The notes under the pieces were generated by a model. The model was not told the DNA's origin and made no database searches. It saw only the letters and a list, made by a program, of their open reading frames with translations. From Rhodoligotrophos appendicifer (GTDB lineage: Bacteria; Pseudomonadota; Alphaproteobacteria; Rhizobiales; Im1), in assembly GCF_007474605.1 (NCBI RefSeq), contig NZ_VHKL01000001.1, positions 682,001 to 746,000 on the forward strand: a DNA stretch of 64,000 bases. Direction: 5' to 3'. Both the position numbers and the translations under genes were made by a program. Positions 53,251 through 61,614 of the stretch are shown in pieces. Position 1 is the stretch's first letter, and each line of letters begins with the position of its first letter.

Positions 53251-54543
53251 ATGATGCGCTTGGGTGTCCCAATGGGCGTGCCGTCACAGTTTCGTGCCGG
53301 GCCGGCGCGGCTATTTGTCGCGTTCGTGGTCGTGGGCCTGAGCCTTCTCGCGCAGCCTGCCTTTGCACAGGAAACCGGCGCGGACCTCGAGCAGAAACAA
53401 AACGAGCTGGAGGCGATCACCTCTGAGATCGAGAGCGGCAAGGCGCGTCAGTCGGAACTGACGGAGAAGGTCGCCGCCCTCATGAAGGAATCGGCAGAGC
53501 TGTCGGAGCGGCTCGTGGCCTTGGCCGGCAAGATTCAATCGCGTGAAGGCGCCATCACGGCAGCCGAGCAGCGTCTCGTGACATTCGACGATCAAGCGCG
53601 AAAGCTGCAGGAGAGACTGGCTGAACGCCGCAATTTCCTCTCGGAACTATTGGCCGGTCTGCAGCGCCTCGAGCGGAATCCGCCGCCGGCGCTTGCCGTC
53701 CGGCCCGACGATGCGCTGGAGGCCGTCCGCGGAGCGATTCTGATTGGCAACGTGATCCCCGAGCTCAAGGCACAGGCCGACGCCCTGACGGCAGATATCA
53801 CCAGTCTCGCCGAGCTTCGGCGGCGCATGCTCCGCGAGGGCCAGGTGCTTGAGACGAATGTGAGCGGGCTCGAATCGGAGAAGACCCAGATCGCCGCCAT
53901 TCTGGAGCAGAAGCGATCTTTGGTCAGTGCCACCAATAATGCTCTGCAGGACGAAAGGAAGCGTGTTGAGGGCCTCGCCGCCAAAGCTGCATCCCTGAAA
54001 GAACTGCTCTCCCAGATTGAACAGCGGCGACTCGCCGCGGCAGAACAGGCCCGGCAGGCGGAAGAGGAACGGCTCGCCGCCCAAATGAAGCCGCAAATAC
54101 CCTTCACTCGTGCAAAAGGAAAACTGAGCTTCCCAGCACAGGGGACCTTGGTTCGCGGCTATGGTGATGGCAATGGATTCGGTGGCCACACGCAGGGCGT
54201 CTCGATTGCGACTCGTGCGGAGGCTCAGGTCACCTCGCCGACGGATGGGCGCGTTGAGTATGCTGGATCGTTTAGAAGTTACGGCGAACTCTTGATCCTG
54301 GACGTCGGCGAAGGATATCATGTTCTTCTCGCCGGCCTTGAAGGCATGACAGTGCAGACCGGTCAGTTTGTTCGTGCTGGCGAGCCGATTGGCGTGATGG
54401 GCAAGGAACCTGCGCGCGCAACATTGATCGGCGATCGTATGGGCGATCCTCGGCCAGTATTGTATGTAGAATTTCGGAAGAACGGCGATACGATCGATCC
54501 TGCACCTTGGTGGGCCGGAACGGGTAGAGAGGCACGGAAATAA
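53251..54543 (+). CDS. EnvC-like murein hydrolase activator with degenerate LytM domain
   Basis: The 430-residue exported protein has a signal peptide (about 1-41 with cleavage after AFA), long coiled coils (about 45-270) and a C-terminal LytM/M23 fold (about 300-425). The zinc site looks broken: GGHTQGVSIAT has Ser where active peptidases have Asp, and YHVLLAGLEG replaces the HxH motif. This is what EnvC needs: it activates amidases instead of cutting. It overlaps ctpA by one base, indicating shared regulation of wall remodelling. Confidence 0.9.
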   Translation: MMRLGVPMGVPSQFRAGPARLFVAFVVVGLSLLAQPAFAQETGADLEQKQNELEAITSEIESGKARQSELTEKVAALMKESAELSERLVALAGKIQSREGAITAAEQRLVTFDDQARKLQERLAERRNFLSELLAGLQRLERNPPPALAVRPDDALEAVRGAILIGNVIPELKAQADALTADITSLAELRRRMLREGQVLETNVSGLESEKTQIAAILEQKRSLVSATNNALQDERKRVEGLAAKAASLKELLSQIEQRRLAAAEQARQAEEERLAAQMKPQIPFTRAKGKLSFPAQGTLVRGYGDGNGFGGHTQGVSIATRAEAQVTSPTDGRVEYAGSFRSYGELLILDVGEGYHVLLAGLEGMTVQTGQFVRAGEPIGVMGKEPARATLIGDRMGDPRPVLYVEFRKNGDTIDPAPWWAGTGREARK

Positions 54544-55883
54544 TGCGAAGCAAGACCTTGAGCGCTGTGGGCTACGCTGCGATCGGCGCGATCGTCGCCA
54601 CCGTTGCCTGGAATGGGGCATCTGCGTTGGACGCCGCGACCGCGTCGAAGACGGATACCTATCGTCAGCTGAACCTATTCGGGGACGTGTTCGACCGCGT
54701 CCGTTCGGACTATGTCGAAGCGCCGAACGAGGAAGAACTGATCGATTCGGCGATCAACGGCATGCTCGCCTCTCTCGATCCGCATTCGAGCTACATGAAT
54801 GCAGAGCGCTTCCGCGAGATGCAGGTGCAGACCCGTGGCGAGTTTGGCGGCCTCGGAATTGAGGTCACCATGGAGAATGGCTTGGTGAAGGTGGTTTATC
54901 CCATCGAGGATACGCCAGCCTCTCGTGCCGGCGTGAAGCCCAACGATCTCATCATCGGCATCGATGGAACGGATGTTCAAGGGCTGACCCTGAACGAGGC
55001 CGTGGACATGATGCGGGGCCCGGTAAACACGACGATCAAGCTGCAGATCCAGCGTCAGGGCGCCGACAAGCCCCTGGAGCTCCAGCTTAAGCGCGATGTC
55101 ATCCGCATCCGCGCCGTGCGCTCCGAGATTGAGGACGACGTCGGATACATCCGGGTGACCTCCTTTAACGAGCAGACCCAGGAAGGCCTCGAAAACGCAG
55201 TCCGGGACATCAAGGCCAAGCTCGGCAGCAAGGCCAAGGGCTACATTCTTGATCTTCGCAACAATCCCGGCGGTTTGCTCGATGGAGCGATCTCCGTCTC
55301 CGACAGCTTGCTTGACCGCGGCGAGATCGTATCGACGCGCGGCCGAAATGCGGATGAGACCCAGCGCTACAACGCCCAGCCTGGCGACTTGTTCGATGGC
55401 AAGCCGGTGGTCATTCTTGTGAATGGCGGTTCTGCCTCAGCCTCTGAAATCGTGGCCGGCGCCCTCCAGGACCACAAACGGGCGACCATCATCGGCACCA
55501 AATCCTTCGGCAAGGGTTCGGTTCAGACCATCATTCCCATGGGCAGCTACGGTGCATTGAGGCTCACGACCGCTCGCTACTTTACGCCCTCGGGCCGTTC
55601 CATCCAGGCTCAGGGTATCGACCCCGATATCAAGGTCGATCAAGCGATCCCGGCCGAGGAAGCGGACAAGGTCCCGAGCACCACTCGTGGCGAGGCCAGT
55701 CTTCGGGGCCACCTCACCAACGAGAATGGAACCGAGGAGGCGACGGGCTCCCCGGCTTATGTCCCGAAGGACAAGGCCAAGGACACGCAGCTGCAATATG
55801 CGTTGAACTTCCTGCGCGGCGGTGCCGTGAGCGAGGCGACCAAGACCGCCAAACCGAACACACCGCAGGTGAAGGCCAACTGA
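54543..55883 (+). CDS. ctpA: S41 family C-terminal processing protease
   Basis: A 446-residue periplasmic serine protease. An N-terminal signal/anchor (about 5-27), a PDZ domain (about 95-165, GLGIEVTMENGLVKVVYP, DTPASRAGVKPNDLI) and the S41 core with Ser in NGGSASASEIVAGAL and Lys in GTKSFGKGSVQT form the Ser-Lys dyad. CtpA proteins trim wall hydrolases and lipoproteins. The ATG shares a base with the EnvC-like stop (TAATG). A strong terminator follows. Confidence 0.95.
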   Translation: MRSKTLSAVGYAAIGAIVATVAWNGASALDAATASKTDTYRQLNLFGDVFDRVRSDYVEAPNEEELIDSAINGMLASLDPHSSYMNAERFREMQVQTRGEFGGLGIEVTMENGLVKVVYPIEDTPASRAGVKPNDLIIGIDGTDVQGLTLNEAVDMMRGPVNTTIKLQIQRQGADKPLELQLKRDVIRIRAVRSEIEDDVGYIRVTSFNEQTQEGLENAVRDIKAKLGSKAKGYILDLRNNPGGLLDGAISVSDSLLDRGEIVSTRGRNADETQRYNAQPGDLFDGKPVVILVNGGSASASEIVAGALQDHKRATIIGTKSFGKGSVQTIIPMGSYGALRLTTARYFTPSGRSIQAQGIDPDIKVDQAIPAEEADKVPSTTRGEASLRGHLTNENGTEEATGSPAYVPKDKAKDTQLQYALNFLRGGAVSEATKTAKPNTPQVKAN

Positions 55884-55908
55884 TCCTGAAAGGGTCCGAA
55901 ATGTCATC

Positions 55909-55941
55909 AAGCGGGGCGCCCTCACGCCCCGCTTTTCCTTT
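55909..55941 (+). terminator. Rho-independent terminator after ctpA
   Basis: A ten-pair stem, AAGCGGGGCG with CGCCCCGCTT, closes a six-base loop and runs straight into TTTTCCTTT. It lies 26 bases after the ctpA stop and should end the rsfS-to-ctpA transcript. Confidence 0.93.
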
Positions 55942-56007
55942 AAGGAAATCTGTAGTCCTCGGTTTTATAATCACCCCTACACGAACAACCGGCGACCAGA
56001 GCAGGCG

Positions 56008-57060
56008 ATGCTCGACAACGATCTTCGCAGGCCACTCCAACCGAAGCGGCTCAGGATGACCGCTCACCGTGGTTCAGTGTCGGCACTGCAGATTGCCGTA
56101 GCAGCCCTGGCAGCTTTATTGCTGATGGTCTTCGCCTGGCTGGTCCTCGCCCATGACCTCAGTGGTGGCCAGCCGAGAGTAGTGGCCAAGATCCAAAAGA
56201 GCGACCCTATGGCGACGGGCTCGGTCCGCTCTTCCACGGGGCCCTCGAGCCTCAGAAAAGCGCCGCTTTCCCTCCTCTTGGAGCCTGGACGATACGGGGC
56301 CTTGCCTCGAATTTCAGGCGACGAAACCCCGCTGAGCGCATATTCCCGACCGATCTCTGCCGAGGCCATGGCGTCGCCATTGCCGAAAGTGGCGTTGATC
56401 ATCGGCGGCGTCGGCGGAAATGATGAAATGTCTGCCGCAGCGATCGAACGGCTGCCTGAGGAGGTCACCCTCGCGATCGATTCGAACGGCCGGAATTTGC
56501 AAAGCTGGGTCGATCGCGCCCGCCTTTCGGGGCACGAGGTCCTCCTTCAGCTTCCCATGGAGGCGCTCGCTCATCCAAACGCCGGCCCGGGAGCCCGCAC
56601 CTTGCTGGCGAGCATGTCGCCTGCCGAGATCCAGGATGATCTTCACTGGCATCTCGCGCGCGCTGCGGGATATTTCGGTGTCATCAATCAACTGGGCGGC
56701 AAGTTCCTCGGAAGTGAGGCGGCACTGGAGCCCCTGGCGCATGAACTGAAGCGGCGAGGGCTTTTATTCGTCGAGGACATGCCGTCCGGTCAAAGCAAGG
56801 CGGCAGCGGTTGCTGATGATGTGGACATGAAGTATCTGGGCGCGGACATCGTCATCGACGAAGACTCGGATCCTGCAGCCATCGATGCGGCCCTGGAGGA
56901 ACTCTTGAACATCGCCGAGCGTAAAGGCTTTGCCTTGGCGGTCGGCTCGGCCTTTCCGGCGACCCTGGAACGGGTTGAACTTTGGACGAAGCGAGCGATG
57001 GTGACGAAGCGGGTTATGATTGTGCCTGCAAGCGCAGCCCTTGTTCTTGAGCCTCAATGA
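56008..57060 (+). CDS. Divergent polysaccharide deacetylase family protein
   Basis: The 350-residue protein has a cytoplasmic tip, one membrane segment (about 27-49) and a periplasmic domain of the YibQ type: VALIIGGVGGNDEMSAAAI, LPEEVTLAIDSNGRNL, GHEVLLQLPMEA and KRRGLLFVEDM. The fold is a deacetylase TIM-like barrel, but the usual metal Asp-His-His are not all evident (GGVGGND in place of DDxG), as is normal for this divergent group. Its repeated linkage to EnvC and CtpA genes suggests a role in wall metabolism. rppH follows after 15 bases. Confidence 0.88.
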   Translation: MLDNDLRRPLQPKRLRMTAHRGSVSALQIAVAALAALLLMVFAWLVLAHDLSGGQPRVVAKIQKSDPMATGSVRSSTGPSSLRKAPLSLLLEPGRYGALPRISGDETPLSAYSRPISAEAMASPLPKVALIIGGVGGNDEMSAAAIERLPEEVTLAIDSNGRNLQSWVDRARLSGHEVLLQLPMEALAHPNAGPGARTLLASMSPAEIQDDLHWHLARAAGYFGVINQLGGKFLGSEAALEPLAHELKRRGLLFVEDMPSGQSKAAAVADDVDMKYLGADIVIDEDSDPAAIDAALEELLNIAERKGFALAVGSAFPATLERVELWTKRAMVTKRVMIVPASAALVLEPQ

Positions 57061-57075
57061 TCGAAAGCTTTCCCT

Positions 57076-57597
57076 ATGAGTGAGAAGTTGGACGACGCGC
57101 AGATCGCTGCCATGCCGTATCGGCCCTGCGTTGGAATCATGCTGATGAACGCCGAGAACAGGGTCTGGCTGGGCAAACGCGTGCCCAAGTGGGAATGTGA
57201 TCTGGGGTTCGATCTCTGGCAGATGCCTCAGGGAGGCATCGATGAGGGCGAGAATCCGCGCGAAGCGGCGTTCCGCGAGCTGTTTGAGGAGGTGGGAACG
57301 CGCGAGGCCTCCATCATCGCCGACACCCAGGGTTGGCTTCATTACGATCTGCCGCGGTCGGCAATCGGCAAGGCACTGCACGGTCGCTACCGCGGCCAGC
57401 GGCAGAAATGGTTCCTGATGCGCTATGAAGGGCGCGACAGCGACTTCAATCTGATCCCGGCCGATGGCGGAGAAATCGAATTCGACGAGTGGCGCTGGGT
57501 GGATATCTCGGAGGTCACGAGTCTGGTGGTCCCCTTCAAACGCCACGTCTATGAGCAGGTCGTGGCGACGTTCGCTCCCCTCGTCAGATCGATCTGA
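57076..57597 (+). CDS. rppH: RNA pyrophosphohydrolase
   Basis: RppH removes pyrophosphate from mRNA 5' ends, opening them to RNase E decay. The 173-residue Nudix protein has YRPCVGIMLMNAENRVWLGKR, the box GGIDEGENPREAAFRELFEE plus VG, and the RppH-specific GRYRGQRQKWFLMRYEG and EFDEWRWVDISE. These separate it from MutT-type enzymes. It ends the conserved block that in relatives leads on to atpC. Confidence 0.95.
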   Translation: MSEKLDDAQIAAMPYRPCVGIMLMNAENRVWLGKRVPKWECDLGFDLWQMPQGGIDEGENPREAAFRELFEEVGTREASIIADTQGWLHYDLPRSAIGKALHGRYRGQRQKWFLMRYEGRDSDFNLIPADGGEIEFDEWRWVDISEVTSLVVPFKRHVYEQVVATFAPLVRSI

Positions 57598-57689
57598 GCC
57601 TAAGTTTCGGCGGACTTCCCTCTCGCCCTCTGCACAATTGACCAGCATTCACCCGGCAGGGGTCGGGGACAGCATCCATTGGAGCGAGA

Positions 57690-58022
57690 ATGTCTGACAA
57701 CGCCGCAATAAGCAATTCTGAGCCTGAGAAGCCGGAGTCTTCCATCTCCGCGGAGAACAAGAACGAACCGGAAATGGAGAGCGAAGTGTCGATCAATATC
57801 GGGACCATGAATTTTCACATCGACAAGGTCGTCATAGCCCAGATCGATGAATTGAATTTATCTCAGGGCTTGTCGAACCTTTTCAATATGGGTCACGGAT
57901 CTTCGGCACCCCGAGCAGGCAGTGCTCCGTCGCGATCGATGAGGTCGATCGACGAAGGAGATGCTCGCCCGTCCAATTACGGCATTGAATTCCTGGATGA
58001 CGGAACATCGATGTCGATCTAG
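57690..58022 (+). CDS. Orphan 110-residue protein, unknown function
   Basis: I do not recognise this gene. The N-terminus (1-35) is acidic and polar. A central strand-like run SINIGTMNFHIDKVV is followed by a helix candidate (IDELNLSQGLSNLFNMG) and a Ser/Arg-rich tail ending DDGTSMSI. No signal peptide or membrane segment is seen. The gene is visibly less GC-rich than its neighbours (near half GC in its first half). It sits between rppH and the TAXI transporter genes and is followed by a 12-pair hairpin. The INIG(T)xxFxI motif faintly recalls short strand motifs of phage-tail-associated small proteins, but this is weak. Confidence 0.6.
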   Translation: MSDNAAISNSEPEKPESSISAENKNEPEMESEVSINIGTMNFHIDKVVIAQIDELNLSQGLSNLFNMGHGSSAPRAGSAPSRSMRSIDEGDARPSNYGIEFLDDGTSMSI

Positions 58023-58031
58023 GCGCCGGTC

Positions 58032-58066
58032 GATGCCACCCTCTTAGCCTGAAGGAGGGTGGCATC
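58032..58066 (+). terminator. Twelve-pair hairpin between the orphan gene and the TAXI gene
   Basis: GATGCCACCCTC and GAGGGTGGCATC pair perfectly around an 11-base loop, ten bases after the orphan stop. No U-tract follows. It may end or stabilise the orphan message, or shield the downstream transporter message. Confidence 0.55.
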
Positions 58067-58118
58067 TCGCCTCAAGCTGGTTATGATGCCTCATCGCACA
58101 AGAAACTCGAGGGAAACG

Positions 58119-59078
58119 ATGAGGAAGTTGTTCAATCGCCGCCATGTCATTGGCGCCATCGCTGCCGCCGGACTGGCCATTGGGACACCGGCCAGTGCTG
58201 CCGAATTCGTCAACATCGTGACCGGCGGAACCAGCGGCGTCTACTACCCGCTGGGCGTGGCGCTCTCGAAGCTTTACGGCGCCGCACTGCCGGATGCGAA
58301 GATTTCCGTCCAGTCGACCAAGGCATCGGTTGAAAATCTGAACCTTCTGGAAGCGGGCCGTGCGGAAGTGGCCTTCAGCCTCGGCGATGCCGTTGCCGAC
58401 GCGTGGAACGGGGAAAAGGAAGCTGGCTTCCCGAATAAGCTCGAGAAGCTTCGCGCCATCGGCGGTCTGTACAACAATTATGTTCAGATCATTGCGACCG
58501 AAGCCTCCGGCATCAAGACGCTGGCTGATCTCAAGGGCAAGCGGATCTCTGTCGGTGCGCCGCGCTCCGGCACCGAGCTCAATGCTCGTGCCGTGCTGAA
58601 GGCCGCGGGTCTCACTTACGAGGATTTCAGCAAGGTCGAGTACCTGCCCTTCGGCGAATCCGTGGACCTGATGAAGAACCGCCAGCTGGATGTGACCCTG
58701 CAATCTGCGGGGCTCGGCGTCTCCTCGATCCGCGACTTGGCCACGTCAGTGCCGATCGTCGTCGTTCCGGTGCCGGCGGATGTCGTGGAGAAGATTGGCA
58801 ATCCGGCATACCAGGCCGCCAATATCCCGGCGAGTACCTATGATGGCCAGTCCGCAGACGTGCCGGCGGTAGCGATCACGAACATCCTGGTGACCCGCGA
58901 GGGGGTCGCCGAAGAGACTGTCTATCTTCTCACCAAGGCCATGTTCGACCATCTGGACCAGCTGTCCATGGCGCATTCGGCTGCGAAGGCGATCAATGCA
59001 AAACAGGCCATCAAAGGCCTGCCGATCCCGCTGCATCCCGGTGCAGCCCGCTATTACAAGGAAGCGGGGATCGAATAG
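58119..59078 (+). CDS. TAXI family TRAP transporter solute-binding protein
   Basis: The 319-residue periplasmic binding protein has a signal peptide with a basic RRHVIG start (residues 1-27, cleavage after ASA) and the TAXI hallmark VNIVTGGTSGVYYPLGVALS. Later VSVQSTKASVENLNLLEAG-type and FSLGDAVADAWNG runs are typical. TAXI proteins commonly bind glutamate or related acids; the ligand here is unknown. The ATG at 58119 follows GAGGG. It pairs with the permease downstream. Confidence 0.93.
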   Translation: MRKLFNRRHVIGAIAAAGLAIGTPASAAEFVNIVTGGTSGVYYPLGVALSKLYGAALPDAKISVQSTKASVENLNLLEAGRAEVAFSLGDAVADAWNGEKEAGFPNKLEKLRAIGGLYNNYVQIIATEASGIKTLADLKGKRISVGAPRSGTELNARAVLKAAGLTYEDFSKVEYLPFGESVDLMKNRQLDVTLQSAGLGVSSIRDLATSVPIVVVPVPADVVEKIGNPAYQAANIPASTYDGQSADVPAVAITNILVTREGVAEETVYLLTKAMFDHLDQLSMAHSAAKAINAKQAIKGLPIPLHPGAARYYKEAGIE

Positions 59079-59146
59079 CGCTGACGGTTGACCTGAGCCC
59101 TTCACGGTCTCAGGAAGGTAAAGAAGAGTGCTGGTGAGCGACGCCC

Positions 59147-61201
59147 ATGGATCGTAATCTCGAGCTTGAGGTCGAGCTTCCCGCTGAGAGCACCGATGTC
59201 AGACGCGGCGGGTCGGCCTGGGCACTCTACGCCATCGGCATCGCCTTCTCCGTCTTTCAGATATGGACCGCCGCCTACAGCCCCATCTCAAGCCTGGTTG
59301 TTCGCTCGGTCCATGTCGGCTTCCTCGTCCTGATGATCTTCGGCATCTCCGCCGAACTCACGAAAAACAAAGCCCACGCCACGCTGCTCTGGTCGCTTGG
59401 TATCCTGGGCTTTGTTCTCGGACTCTATCATTGGGTCTACGAGACCGAGATCATGCTTCGGTCTGGAATACCGTCAATGACCGATCTCGTCATCGGCGTG
59501 ATCGTCATCATATTGGTCTTCGACGCGACCCGACGCCTGATGGGATGGGCGCTGCCGATCCTGTGTGGGCTGGCGCTTCTCTATGGCCTTTTCGGCGAAT
59601 ATCTCCCAGGCGCGCTCGCCACCCGCGGCTATGGCCTCGATCAGATCATCGAGCAGATGTTCATGGGGACCGAGGGTATCTACGGCACGCCGATCTATGT
59701 GTCTTCGACCTACATCTTCCTCTTCATCCTGTTCGGGACGTTTCTGGAACGGGCCGGGATGATCAAGCTGTTCACCGATGTGTCCATGGGGTTGGTCGGG
59801 CATCTCAAAGGCGGCCCGGCCAAAGTCTCCGTGTTCTCCTCCGGCCTCATGGGCACGATCAACGGCTCCGGTGTTGCCAATGTCGTCACGACGGGCCAGT
59901 TCACCATCCCGTTGATGAAGCGCTTCGGCTACTCCTCCGTTTTTTCCGGCGCCGTCGAGGCCACCTCCAGCATGGGTGGTCAGATCATGCCGCCGGTCAT
60001 GGGCGCCGTGGCCTTCATCATGGCGGAGACCCTGGGCGTCCCCTATGTGGAAATCGTCAAGGCCGCGATCATTCCCGCTCTCCTCTATTTTGCGGCGGCC
60101 TTTTGGGCCGTCCACTTGGAGGCGGGCCACAAGAATTTGCGCGGTCTTCCGAAGGAGATGTGTCCGAGCGCTTGGGGCGCTCTCAAGGCAGGTTGGTATC
60201 TCATCCTGCCTCTGGCCATCCTCGTCTATCTGCTCTTCTCCGGATATACCCCCCTATTCTCGGGAACGGTGGGATTGGCGCTGACAATCGTTCTGATCCT
60301 CGGCGCCGCCATAGCCTTGAACCTGAGTGGCACCGCCCTTCGCGTCATATTCTGGGTGGTGCTGGGACTGCTCTGTGGGTCGTTCTTCGAATTCGGCATC
60401 ACCGCTATTGGCTTGATCATCATTGCGCTCATCGCGGGCAATCTGTTCGTCAAGGGGGGCCGCGAGACCGTGCGGCTTTCGGTCGACAGCCTGGCTGAAG
60501 GGGCACGGCATGCCGTCAGCGTCGGCATCGCCTGCGCCATCGTCGGCGTGTTGATCGGCATTTTCACCCTGACGGGAGTCGCCGTTCAGTTCGCGGAAAT
60601 GATTCTGGCCTTCGGTCGCAGCAGCCTGTTTCTGAGCCTCGTGCTGACGATGATCGCCTGCCTGCTCCTGGGGACGGGGCTCCCGACGATCCCGAACTAC
60701 ATCATCACCAGCGCCATCGCCGCCCCCGCTCTCCTGGAACTGGGTGTGCCGCTGCTGGTCTCCCATATGTTCGTCTTCTATTTCGGCATCATGGCGGACC
60801 TGACGCCGCCTGTGGCCTTGGCTGCCTTCGCCGCCGCGCCGATCGCCAGGGCATCGGGCATGGCTATCGGCTGGCAGGCCTCGAAGATCGCGATCCCGGG
60901 CTATGTCGTCCCCTTCATGGCGGTCTATGACCCAGCCCTTATGGCCCAGACCGGAGACTGGCTGGCCACGGCCTATATGGCATTCAAGGCAATCGTCTCC
61001 ATCGGCCTTTGGGGCGCAGCCATGGTCGGCTTCCTCCACACGAAGCTCAACTGGCCCGAGCGTATCTGGGCCACCGCTGCTGCCTTCCTCCTCGTCCTGG
61101 CGCTTCCCATCACCGATGAGCTTGGCTTCGGTTTAGGGTTTCTCTTCATCGTCTGGCATTGGTGGCGGTCGCGCGGGGCAACCCAGAGCGAACCCGCTTG
61201 A
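59147..61201 (+). CDS. TRAP transporter fused permease (small plus large subunits)
   Basis: A 684-residue membrane protein with about 16-18 segments. An N-terminal DctQ-like part of about four segments (residues 20-160) is fused to a DctM-like part, the normal form for TAXI systems. Typical runs are GTEGIYGTPIYVSSTYIFLF, MGTINGSGVANVVTTGQFTIP, TSSMGGQIMPPVMGAVAF and GTGLPTIPNYIITSAIAAPA. It uses an ion gradient to import the ligand of the TAXI protein. The start ATG follows a 68-base gap after the TAXI gene. Confidence 0.95.
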   Translation: MDRNLELEVELPAESTDVRRGGSAWALYAIGIAFSVFQIWTAAYSPISSLVVRSVHVGFLVLMIFGISAELTKNKAHATLLWSLGILGFVLGLYHWVYETEIMLRSGIPSMTDLVIGVIVIILVFDATRRLMGWALPILCGLALLYGLFGEYLPGALATRGYGLDQIIEQMFMGTEGIYGTPIYVSSTYIFLFILFGTFLERAGMIKLFTDVSMGLVGHLKGGPAKVSVFSSGLMGTINGSGVANVVTTGQFTIPLMKRFGYSSVFSGAVEATSSMGGQIMPPVMGAVAFIMAETLGVPYVEIVKAAIIPALLYFAAAFWAVHLEAGHKNLRGLPKEMCPSAWGALKAGWYLILPLAILVYLLFSGYTPLFSGTVGLALTIVLILGAAIALNLSGTALRVIFWVVLGLLCGSFFEFGITAIGLIIIALIAGNLFVKGGRETVRLSVDSLAEGARHAVSVGIACAIVGVLIGIFTLTGVAVQFAEMILAFGRSSLFLSLVLTMIACLLLGTGLPTIPNYIITSAIAAPALLELGVPLLVSHMFVFYFGIMADLTPPVALAAFAAAPIARASGMAIGWQASKIAIPGYVVPFMAVYDPALMAQTGDWLATAYMAFKAIVSIGLWGAAMVGFLHTKLNWPERIWATAAAFLLVLALPITDELGFGLGFLFIVWHWWRSRGATQSEPA

Positions 61202-61602
61202 GCCTCCTGCTGTGCCTCGTGACGGGGGCCGCTCTCACTTCGCTCGACCTTCCCAGCAATCGCTTCACCCTTGCTTGGACCCACTCGGTGGAAAAAATCC
61301 GCTGGGAGGAGGACTATGTGGCCGGAGCGCATGGGTTCACGCTCGAGAGGGCGAGAGTGCGCGGTTCGGGCGCGGGAATGGAGCCTCCGCCCGACGCGGT
61401 GAAGATTCCGGGAGGATGGTGGCAATACAGCCCCGCCGAATTGCGTCTGACTGAGGTGAATCTCGCGGCCTCGGCCTTTACGGGCGATTATGAGATTTGC
61501 GTCGAGGGGTCATGCCGTCCCCTGGGGCAACTGGTGACGATCCCGAGCGACAGCGGCGTGACCCTCCGGGTATGCGATTCCGCGACGCGGCGTGCGAAGT
61601 GA
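61198..61602 (+). CDS. DUF1850 domain-containing protein
   Basis: A 134-residue protein with the DUF1850 pattern: FTLAWTHSVEKIRWEEDY, GSGAGMEPPPDAV and an AELRLTEV run. The N-terminal SLLLCLVTGAALTSL suggests a signal or anchor. The TTG at 61198 shares bases with the permease stop (TTGA); the frame remains open to 61159. DUF1850 genes often accompany TAXI permeases, so a helper role in that transport system is likely; how it acts is unknown. Confidence 0.87.
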   Translation: MSLLLCLVTGAALTSLDLPSNRFTLAWTHSVEKIRWEEDYVAGAHGFTLERARVRGSGAGMEPPPDAVKIPGGWWQYSPAELRLTEVNLAASAFTGDYEICVEGSCRPLGQLVTIPSDSGVTLRVCDSATRRAK

Positions 61603-61614
61603 TGCGGCCCGGGC

